A stretch of DNA of 19,629 bases. It comes from JBMTVN01 sp046047235 (GTDB taxonomy: Bacteria; Verrucomicrobiota; Verrucomicrobiia; Limisphaerales; JAHDYP01). The notes below the pieces were generated by a model that was given only the letters and a program-made list of their open reading frames with translations, ran no database searches and was not told the DNA's origin. The translations under genes and the position numbers were made by a program. Shown in pieces: positions 1 to 5,585 of the stretch; the first letter of the stretch is position 1; each line of letters starts with the position of its first letter. Where the stretch lies: NCBI GenBank assembly GCA_046047235.1, contig JBJOII010000089.1, positions 1-19,629 of the forward strand. The letters are read 5' to 3'.

Positions 1-696
1 CAGATCCCCCACCAGCTCCGACATCACCCCGCGCGCCACAGGATCCCCCTCCCCCAAAGCCACCCCCAGATGCCTCGCCTCATGCCCCGGATCCCCCGCC
101 ACTAACTCCGCCAAACGCCCCCCAGCCCCCGCCCGCACCACCTCCAATATCCTCCGGTTCAACGCCCACCCCGAACACCGGCTCTCCACTGTGTTCCCCT
201 CCCTGTCCAACCGCAAATGCCCTATCTCCGACTCCCCCGGCAAACGCCCATGATAGACCTCACCACCCACGACCAAACCCCCACCAACACCACTCCCCAT
301 CGTCACGTAAAAAACCGGATCCCTGCCCCGCCCAGCCCCTAACACCGCCTCCCCCAAAGCCGCCGTGTTCGCATCATTGTCCACCCGCACCGGAACCCCC
401 ACCAAGCCCTGGACCCATCCACCCAAATCAAACTCCGACCAGCCCTCAATCTGATGCGAACAACAAACCCGCCCCGTCCGATAATCCACCGGCCCACCAA
501 AACCCACCCCAACCGCCCGCACCCGAGGCATCGATGCATCACCCAATGCCGACTCAACCTGCGCCCGAATCCCCGACGCACCCGCCGCCTGATCCACCCG
601 GAAAACCCGACGCTCCACAATCCGCTCCGGCGACTCGCCCCAGACAACCTGAATCTTCGTCCCGCCAATCTCAATCCCCGCCAGACAACCACTCAT
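1..696 (-). CDS. ROK family sugar kinase (3' end outside window)
   Basis: ROK-family kinases phosphorylate a sugar (glucose, fructose, N-acetylhexosamine or similar) with ATP in the cytoplasm. Reading the minus strand from the ATG at 696-694 gives 232 codons without a stop, and the C-terminus lies beyond the window. The N-terminal phosphate-binding loop is IEIGGTK (about residues 8-14). VGFGGPVD, the catalytic-Asp motif VDNDANTAALGE, the glycine loop TMGSGVGGG and GESEIGHL follow in the family order. There is no N-terminal helix-turn-helix, so it is a kinase rather than a NagC/XylR-type repressor. The usual zinc-binding CxCGxxGC motif is absent; ESRCSGWA stands in its place, so this is a divergent subgroup. 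The start overlaps the stop of the upstream aldolase gene (ATGA), which suggests translational coupling. A role on KDG or a related sugar acid is only inferred from that neighbour. Confidence 0.88.
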   Translation of the reverse strand, partial: MSGCLAGIEIGGTKIQVVWGESPERIVERRVFRVDQAAGASGIRAQVESALGDASMPRVRAVGVGFGGPVDYRTGRVCCSHQIEGWSEFDLGGWVQGLVGVPVRVDNDANTAALGEAVLGAGRGRDPVFYVTMGSGVGGGLVVGGEVYHGRLPGESEIGHLRLDREGNTVESRCSGWALNRRILEVVRAGAGGRLAELVAGDPGHEARHLGVALGEGDPVARGVMSELVGDL

Positions 697-1349
697 CGCC
701 CACCCCGCCCTTCCCTCACGCCCCGGACAAAAGCCTCCGCCAACGCCTCAATCTCACCCCAAGCCCCCTCACGCAGCGCCTTCCCCGAAACCAGCGACGA
801 TCCCGCACCCACCGCAGCACAACCCGCCCGAATAAACTCCGCCGCATTCTCCGCCGTCACCCCACCCGTCGGCACAATCCGCAAATGCGGCAACGGCGCC
901 CTCAACGCCTTGATATATCCCACCCCCAACCCGTCCGCCGGAAATAACTTCACAAAATCCGCCCCCGCCTCATGCGCCCGCTGCGCCTCGGTCGGCGTAT
1001 ACGCCCCCAACATCACCGGACACCCCCGCGCATGACACACCTCCACCAACTCAGTCCGACAAACCGGCGTCACCACAAACCTCGCCCCCGCATCCATCGC
1101 CGCCTCCGCCGTCGCCCCATCCAAAACCGTCCCCACACCCAATAAAACCCGCTCACCAAACTCACCCGCCACCCGCCGAATCACCCCAATCGCATCCGGC
1201 GTCGTCATCGTAATCTCCACCGCCCGGACACCCCCCGCCAATAAAGCCTCCGTCATCCTCGGAACCACATCCGCACCAGGCGCCCGCACCACCGCCACCA
1301 CCCCAGGATCCATCAACTCCCCAACCACCCGCTCACGTTGCTCATTCAT
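693..1349 (-). CDS. eda: 2-dehydro-3-deoxy-phosphogluconate (KDPG/KHG) aldolase
   Basis: Class I aldolase that cleaves KDPG to pyruvate and glyceraldehyde 3-phosphate in the Entner-Doudoroff and uronate pathways. The 218-residue product matches the usual family length of about 205-215. Glu45 in RAVEITMTTP and the Schiff-base Lys134 in DFVKLFPAD are present, as are VVTPVC and the phosphate-binding IVPTGGV. The frame is open upstream to 1568, but the ATG at 1349 is chosen because an AGAAGG ribosome-binding site sits 7 nt before it and homology starts there. An in-frame ATG at 1355 is too close to that site. The gene is first in an operon with the ROK kinase (4-bp overlap) and is divergent from xylA. 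The pairing suggests sugar-acid catabolism; the exact substrate (gluconate or galactonate type) cannot be told from sequence. Confidence 0.93.
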   Translation of the reverse strand: MNEQRERVVGELMDPGVVAVVRAPGADVVPRMTEALLAGGVRAVEITMTTPDAIGVIRRVAGEFGERVLLGVGTVLDGATAEAAMDAGARFVVTPVCRTELVEVCHARGCPVMLGAYTPTEAQRAHEAGADFVKLFPADGLGVGYIKALRAPLPHLRIVPTGGVTAENAAEFIRAGCAAVGAGSSLVSGKALREGAWGEIEALAEAFVRGVREGRGGR

Positions 1350-1356
1350 GCACATG

Positions 1357-1362
1357 CCTTCT
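1357..1362 (-). promoter_or_regulatory. Ribosome-binding site of eda
   Basis: AGAAGG on the minus strand lies 7 nt from the ATG at 1349 and only 1 nt from the in-frame ATG at 1355. This decides the start in favour of 1349. Confidence 0.6.
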
Positions 1363-1437
1363 ATTAATTCGCCCACCAAAAGAAACCCGCCAATGCTGCC
1401 GCCATCCCCGCACTCCCTCAACCCAAATCCCCCCCAG

Positions 1438-1493
1438 CGCTTCCCGCTTCGCGCTTCGCTCAGCAGACAGAAGAGTGGAGAGAGGAGAGGGGA
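1438..1493. repeat. Head-to-head heptamer block (SCGCTTC units, then inverted CTCTCC units)
   Basis: From 1438 the plus strand reads SCGCTTC-type heptamers (GCGCTTC, CCGCTTC, GCGCTTC). From about 1466 it switches to a purine-rich stretch (agaagagtggagagaggaga) that is the reverse complement of CTCTCCT/CTCTCCA units. This is the only place where the CT-rich heptamers are inverted relative to the other arrays. It sits in the 474-bp divergent spacer between eda and xylA. No gene is seen in that spacer. Confidence 0.6.
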
Positions 1494-1525
1494 CACCCCA
1501 ACATCCACCCTCAACACTGCCGCGC

Positions 1526-1561
1526 CATCGCCATCGAAATCGGGATCGCTATCGGTATCGA
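1526..1561. repeat. Six-unit hexamer repeat NATCGN
   Basis: Six consecutive 6-bp units follow the pattern N-ATCG-N: CATCGC, CATCGA, AATCGG, GATCGC, TATCGG, TATCGA. The core ATCG is invariant while the flanking bases drift. Its 6-bp period sets it apart from the heptamer arrays. It lies in the eda-xylA divergent spacer. Confidence 0.75.
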
Positions 1562-1616
1562 ACACCAAAGTTCACGGCAGGCCCTAGCCCGTGTGCCCCA
1601 ATCTCCTTCCACCCCC

Positions 1617-1686
1617 ATCTCCTATATCCTATATCCGATCTCCCATCTCCCATATCCGATCTCCCATATCCGATCTCCCAGCTTCC
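1617..1686. repeat. Heptamer array, ATCTCCC/ATATCCG type, 10 units
   Basis: Ten units in perfect 7-bp register: ATCTCCT, ATATCCT, ATATCCG, ATCTCCC twice, ATATCCG, ATCTCCC, ATATCCG, ATCTCCC and a degenerate AGCTTCC. It lies upstream of xylA, about 137 bp before its start. Confidence 0.9.
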
Positions 1687-1823
1687 GGCCTGACGCCTCG
1701 CATATTTCAGGATGGCGCTTTCACAACTGCTCTGGCAAAAAAACTCATTCCTGTGACGCACGACGTTGGCCCAGGAACGCGCGGTCGCACCGAAACAGAG
1801 AACACAATCTGACCGAAAACACT

Positions 1824-3137
1824 ATGCCATCTGCATTCCCCAAGATCCCGAAGATCAAATTCGAAGGACCTGACTCCAAGAACCCGCTCGCGTTCAAACA
1901 CTATAACCCCGACGAAATCGTCGAGGGCAAATCCATGAAAGACCACCTGCGCTTCTCGGTGGTCTACTGGCACACCATGAGGGGTGTGGGCGCCGACATG
2001 TTCGGCCCCGGCACCTGGAACCGCCCCTGGGAAGACGGCTCCAATTCCGTTTCCATGGCCGTCAAACGCGCCAGCGTCATGTTCGAGTTCTGCGAAAAAC
2101 TCGGCGCCCCTTACTACGCCTTCCACGACCGCGACGTCGCCCCCGAAGGCCGCTCCCTCGCGGAAAGCAACCGCAACCTCGACAAGGTGGTCAAGGAACT
2201 CAAAAAACTGCAGAACAACACCGGCATCAAACTGCTCTGGGGCACCGCCTGCCTCTTCGCCAACCCGCGCTTCATGCACGGCGCCGCCACCAGCTGCAAC
2301 GCCGATGTCTTCGCCTACGCCGCCGCCCAAGTCAAAAAATGCCTCGAAGTCACCAAGGAACTCGACGGCGAAGGCTACGTCTTCTGGGGCGGACGCGAAG
2401 GCTATTCCACCCTCTGGAATACCAACATGAAACGGGAACTCGACCACCTGGCCGCGTTCCTCCACATGGCCGTCGCCTACAAAAAATCCATCAAGTTCAA
2501 CGGCCAGTTCTACATCGAACCCAAACCCAAAGAACCCACCAAACACCAATACGACTCCGACGCAGCCGCCTGCCTCAACTTCCTCCGCGAATACAACCTC
2601 ATGGGTCACCTCAAGCTCAACCTTGAGACCAACCATGCCACGCTCGCCGGACATACCATGCAGCATGAACTCGAAGTCGCCGGCGCCGCCGATGCCCTCG
2701 GTAGTATCGACGCCAATACCGGCGACCTCCTCCTCGGTTGGGATACCGACCAGTTCCCCACCGATATCTACCTCACCACCCAGGTCATGCTCTCGGTCCT
2801 CAAATACGGCGGCTTCACCACCGGAGGCACCAACTTCGATGCCAAATGCCGCCGCGAAAGCTTCGACCCCGTCGACCTCTTCCATGCCCACATCGGCGGC
2901 ATGGACGCCTTCGCCCGTGGCCTCAAAATCGCCGCAGCCATCCGTAAAGACGGCCGCCTCGACGCCTTCCTCAACGACCGCTACAGCAGTTGGGATTCCG
3001 GCATCGGCGCCAAAATCGAAAACGGAAAGGTCGGCTTCAAACAGCTCGAACAATACGCCCTCAAGATGGGCGAGGTGAAAACCAACAAGAGCGGACGCCA
3101 GGAATACCTCGAAAACCTCATTAACGAGTTCATCTAA
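1824..3137 (+). CDS. xylA: Xylose isomerase
   Basis: Interconverts D-xylose and D-xylulose (and glucose/fructose) in the cytoplasm, the entry step of xylose use. The 437-residue protein is of the longer class II type. Residues align with the E. coli numbering: catalytic His101 and Asp104 in FHDRD, and metal ligands Glu232 (IEPKPKEP), Glu268 and His271 (NLETNHATLAGH), Asp296 (SIDANTG), Asp307 and Asp309 (WDTDQFP). All expected active-site residues are present. The ATG at 1824 begins the conserved N-terminus; the frame is open further upstream but that part is repeat-derived. There is no clear Shine-Dalgarno site. Base use is less C-biased than in its neighbours, consistent with high expression. 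No xylulokinase is in the window. It is monocistronic, with a terminator right behind it. Confidence 0.97.
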   Translation: MPSAFPKIPKIKFEGPDSKNPLAFKHYNPDEIVEGKSMKDHLRFSVVYWHTMRGVGADMFGPGTWNRPWEDGSNSVSMAVKRASVMFEFCEKLGAPYYAFHDRDVAPEGRSLAESNRNLDKVVKELKKLQNNTGIKLLWGTACLFANPRFMHGAATSCNADVFAYAAAQVKKCLEVTKELDGEGYVFWGGREGYSTLWNTNMKRELDHLAAFLHMAVAYKKSIKFNGQFYIEPKPKEPTKHQYDSDAAACLNFLREYNLMGHLKLNLETNHATLAGHTMQHELEVAGAADALGSIDANTGDLLLGWDTDQFPTDIYLTTQVMLSVLKYGGFTTGGTNFDAKCRRESFDPVDLFHAHIGGMDAFARGLKIAAAIRKDGRLDAFLNDRYSSWDSGIGAKIENGKVGFKQLEQYALKMGEVKTNKSGRQEYLENLINEFI

Positions 3138-3165
3138 CCCGCTGAACTAATTCAACCAAACCACC

Positions 3166-3197
3166 ACGGCCCGTGGCCCCAAACCGCGGGCCGTTTT
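3166..3197 (+). terminator. Intrinsic terminator of xylA
   Basis: An 11-bp stem (arms ACGGCCCGTGG and CCGCGGGCCGT, one G-U pair) with loop CCCCAAA is followed by TTTT. It begins 28 bp after the xylA stop. Confidence 0.88.
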
Positions 3198-3300
3198 GCA
3201 TACCCCACCCCTCCCACCAACAACTCCCCGAAGGTCCAATTGATCCAAGCCCAATACCTCCCCACCTCACCCCCCAACCAATAACCACCACGAGTTTCCC

Positions 3301-3321
3301 ATCTCCCATCTCCCAACTGCT
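3301..3321. repeat. Short ATCTCCC heptamer run
   Basis: Two ATCTCCC units followed by a degenerate AACTGCT. It lies in the 413-bp stretch between the xylA terminator and the next gene, which otherwise holds only the composite array at 3362-3486 and no recognisable gene. Confidence 0.6.
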
Positions 3322-3361
3322 AAACTGACCCACCGACTCACTGAACACCCTGCAGCTTACC

Positions 3362-3486
3362 CTCTCCCCTCTCCTGTCTCCCCTCTCCCTGCGGCGCGAC
3401 ACCGCGCGTCGCAAAAGCCCTCCGCCCTCCGCCCTCCGCCCTCAGCCCTCAGCCCTCAGCGCTTGCCGCTTCCCGCTCAGCGCTCC
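3362..3486. repeat. Composite heptamer element with hairpin (copy 1)
   Basis: Modules in order on the plus strand: four CTCTCCC-type units (3362-3389), a 24-nt hairpin (3390-3413), spacer AAA, three GCCCTCC units (3417-3437), three GCCCTCA units (3438-3458) and four SCGCTTN-type units (3459-3486). All unit blocks keep a 7-bp period. The same module order recurs at 7082, about 7836 and 19441. Confidence 0.9.
3390..3413. other. Array hairpin, copy 1
   Basis: Arms TGCGGCGCG and CGCGTCGCA around loop ACACCG. One pair is G-U, the others are Watson-Crick. No T-run follows on either strand, so it is not a classical terminator. Confidence 0.8.
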
Positions 3487-3610
3487 CCCCAATCATGAAT
3501 ATTTTGTCATCTTCCCACCCCCACCACGTTCACGTTCCCAGAGTCTGTTCCTAGTGGAAGGGCGCAATAGACAGCGCCAACAAAAGTAAAAACCAAACCA
3601 AAGGAACCCC

Positions 3611-3985
3611 ATGAAACTCACAACACTCACCAAGACTCTCATCGCCGCCACCCTCCTCCTCGGATCCAGCTCCCTCCTCCTCGCCCAAAGCGTCGACACC
3701 ACCCAACCCCTCAGCAACCAAAACGGCTACGCCCGTGGCCGTAATCAAAACCGAATCGCCGCTCAAAGCCCCGCCAGCCTCAACCAACGCACCCAGCAAC
3801 GCAACGGCGCCTTCAACGCCACCCAGGCCGGACGCGGCGGCGGCAAAGGAAACGGACAGTGCGGAGGTAAAGGCGGACGCGGCGGCAAAGGTGGACGCGG
3901 CGGAGGCCAAGGCAACGGAAACGGCCAGGGCCTCCGCGATGGAACCGGACCCCGCAGCGCCAACGGCACCTGCACCCTCCAATAA
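3611..3985 (+). CDS. Small secreted glycine-rich protein
   Basis: A 124-residue protein of unknown function. A signal peptide is clear: MKLTTLTK, then a hydrophobic stretch ending in LLLAQS, with likely cleavage after about residue 25. The mature protein is Asn/Gln-rich up to residue 75. A Gly/Lys/Arg-rich segment of GGKGGRGG-type repeats follows, and it ends in GLRDGTGPR plus a Cys-containing tail. Two cysteines are present (in GQCGG and GTCTL). An AAGGA site lies 5 nt before the ATG. The next gene, a DUF2202 protein, starts 54 bp downstream, so the two are probably co-transcribed. The DGTGPR ending resembles small Gly-rich proteins I recall from diverse bacteria, but no function is established. 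A metal- or surface-related role is conjecture. Confidence 0.75.
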   Translation: MKLTTLTKTLIAATLLLGSSSLLLAQSVDTTQPLSNQNGYARGRNQNRIAAQSPASLNQRTQQRNGAFNATQAGRGGGKGNGQCGGKGGRGGKGGRGGGQGNGNGQGLRDGTGPRSANGTCTLQ

Positions 3986-4039
3986 ACCCAAACCCCTAAA
4001 ACAAAAACCATGAAACCATGTCCCCGGAAAGGAATCGCC

Positions 4040-4621
4040 ATGAAACAAACCCTCACGTCCATCATCGTCGCCGCAGCCTATACTCTCTCTCCCTCACTCC
4101 TCGGCCAAACCACCGAAGACAACATCCTCTTTGTCAAACAGGAGGAAAAAGTCGCCCGTGACGTCTACCTCACCCTCTATGACCTCTGGCAACACCCAAC
4201 GTTCGCCAAAATTGCCCGCGCAGAACAAAGCCACATGTACGCCATGGATCGAGTCATCACTCTCTATGGCCTCATCGATACAACCCCAGCCGAACAAGGA
4301 CTGTTCACCATCCCGGAACTCCAAACCCTCCATGACGAACTCATCGCCATGGGAAGCAACTCCCTCGAAGAAGCCCTCGCCGTCGGCATGCTCATCGAAG
4401 AAACCGATATCGCCGATATCCAGGAACTCCTGCCCACGATCGATAACCCCACCACACAGTTCATCCTCAACCGACTGCTGTTCGGCTCCGAAAACCACCT
4501 CGCCGCCTTCACCCGAGCGCTCGAAGACTGCGTCAATGACCCAGCCCTATGTGAACCCCTCAACACACCCCAACCCGTAACACCCCAACCCGCACCCAGA
4601 ATGCGACGCGGCCTGCGCTAA
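4040..4621 (+). CDS. Secreted DUF2202 (ferritin-like) domain protein
   Basis: A 193-residue protein with an N-terminal signal peptide (MKQTLTSIIVAAAYTLSPSL, likely cleaved near LLGQ). The DUF2202 domain follows: EEKVARDVYLTLYDLW, then EQSHMYAMDRVITLYG, ELQTLHDELIAMG, EEALAVGMLIEETDI and GSENHLAAF. The Glu/His-bearing helices suggest a four-helix ferritin-like fold. The family's biochemical function is not established. The C-terminus is Pro-rich and basic. An upstream in-frame ATG at 4010 exists. The ATG at 4040 is preferred because AGGA lies 6 nt before it and the signal peptide begins there. It probably forms a two-gene unit with the Gly-rich gene and lies just upstream of a two-component pair. 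Confidence 0.85.
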   Translation: MKQTLTSIIVAAAYTLSPSLLGQTTEDNILFVKQEEKVARDVYLTLYDLWQHPTFAKIARAEQSHMYAMDRVITLYGLIDTTPAEQGLFTIPELQTLHDELIAMGSNSLEEALAVGMLIEETDIADIQELLPTIDNPTTQFILNRLLFGSENHLAAFTRALEDCVNDPALCEPLNTPQPVTPQPAPRMRRGLR

Positions 4622-4645
4622 ACACCCATTACCTGGCTCACACCT

Positions 4646-4673
4646 CGGCGACGGGCCCACCAGCCCGCCGCCG
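4646..4673 (+). terminator. Probable terminator hairpin after the DUF2202 gene
   Basis: Arms CGGCGACGGGC and GCCCGCCGCCG (one A-C mismatch) with loop CCACCA begin 24 bp after the stop. Only a weak T-rich tail (TCTCTCCTT) follows, so efficiency is uncertain. Confidence 0.55.
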
Positions 4674-4737
4674 TCTCTCCTTACACCCCCCGCCACAAAA
4701 CTATGTAACCAACATACCCCCCGCCGGAACTATCCCA

Positions 4738-4772
4738 CCATTAACCATTAACCATTAACCATTAACCATTAA
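4738..4772. repeat. Five-unit CCATTAA heptamer array
   Basis: Five perfect copies of CCATTAA. Because TTAA is palindromic and the period is 7, TAA stops occur in all six frames. Single CCATTAA units also occur near 11717. Confidence 0.9.
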
Positions 4773-4808
4773 CCACAACCCCCGACCTCGAACCCCCCCC
4801 CACCCCCC

Positions 4809-4906
4809 ATCTCCCACCCCCCATCTCCCATCTCCCATCTCCCATATCCGATCTCCCATATCCGATCTCCCACCTGCGATCTCCCACCTGCGATCTCCCA
4901 TCTCCC
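4809..4906. repeat. Fourteen-unit ATCTCCC-type array abutting a start codon
   Basis: Fourteen units in register: mostly ATCTCCC, with ATATCCG twice, ACCTGCG twice and ACCCCCC once. The last unit ends at 4906 and the ATG of the response regulator occupies the first three bases of the next heptamer position. The array therefore forms the immediate 5' leader of that gene. Confidence 0.92.
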
Positions 4907-5581
4907 ATGAAACTCCTCATCGTCGAAGACGAAAAAAAAATCGCCTCGTTCATCGCCAAAGGACTCGAAAGCTCCGGCTTCGTCATCGACGTCGCACACG
5001 ACGGCCTCGAAGGCTATGACCTCGCCACCCACCAACCCTACGATGCCATCATCCTCGATATCATGCTCCCCGGCCGCGATGGACTCAGCATCCTTCGCAG
5101 CCTCCGCGAAAAGCGCATGACCGTCCCCGTCATCCTCCTCACCGCCCGCGGCGAACTCCACGAACGTCTCGAAGGACTCAACCTCGGTGCCGATGACTAC
5201 CTCGCCAAACCATTCTTTATCGAGGAACTCATCGCCCGCATCCACGCCGTTGCCCGACGTGCCTCCGGCAACACCGTGAATATCCTCCAAGTCCAAAACC
5301 TCCACCTCAACCTGCTCGATCGCCAAGTCAAACGCGGCCCCCAAACCATCGACCTCACCGCCCGCGAATTCTCCCTCCTCGAACTCCTCATGCGCTCCCC
5401 CGGCCGCGTCTTCACCCGCATCCAAATCTATGAACAAGTCTGGGACTACCACTTCGACCCCGGTAGCAACCTCGTCGATGTCTACATGCAGCGCCTCCGA
5501 AAAAAAATCGATACCCCAAAAGAAGAAAAACTCCTCGAAACCGTCCGCGGCGTAGGCTACCGCATCCGTAAAACCAACTAA
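4907..5581 (+). CDS. OmpR/PhoB-family response regulator
   Basis: A 224-residue transcription factor with an N-terminal receiver domain (about 1-120) and a C-terminal winged helix (about 128-222). Acidic residues Asp8/Glu9, phospho-acceptor Asp51 (IILDIMLPG), Thr79 (LLTARG) and Lys101 (LAKPF) are all in place. The C-terminal part shows LTAREFSLLELLMRSPGRVF and ETVRGVGYRI, typical of the OmpR DNA-binding domain. It most resembles the CusR/CopR/QseB-like group, but the signal cannot be assigned. The ATG directly follows a heptamer array and has no Shine-Dalgarno site. The histidine kinase starts 4 bp after its stop. Confidence 0.95.
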   Translation: MKLLIVEDEKKIASFIAKGLESSGFVIDVAHDGLEGYDLATHQPYDAIILDIMLPGRDGLSILRSLREKRMTVPVILLTARGELHERLEGLNLGADDYLAKPFFIEELIARIHAVARRASGNTVNILQVQNLHLNLLDRQVKRGPQTIDLTAREFSLLELLMRSPGRVFTRIQIYEQVWDYHFDPGSNLVDVYMQRLRKKIDTPKEEKLLETVRGVGYRIRKTN

Positions 5582-5585
5582 CGCC

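Noticed and set aside
1350..1568. N-terminal extension of the KDPG aldolase
   Set aside because: The extension would translate the hexamer and heptamer repeats (DTDSDPDFDGDG). The ribosome-binding site and homology both place the start at 1349.
1593..1823. N-terminal extension of xylA
   Set aside because: It is translated ATCTCCC/ATATCCG repeat (repeating Tyr-Pro-Ile-Ser), and the conserved XylA N-terminus starts at 1824.
1707..3053. Long open frame on the minus strand (448 codons) opposite xylA
   Set aside because: It is antisense to a complete xylose isomerase with all active-site residues. It shows low-complexity Gly/Val/Glu composition and is a by-product of the C-rich codon use on the plus strand.
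3390..3413. Array hairpin as an intrinsic terminator
   Set aside because: No T-run follows the hairpin on either strand, and xylA already has a better terminator at 3166-3197.
4010..4039. Upstream ATG of the DUF2202 gene
   Set aside because: It adds a charged, Cys/Pro-containing leader before the signal peptide and lacks a ribosome-binding site, whereas the ATG at 4040 has one.
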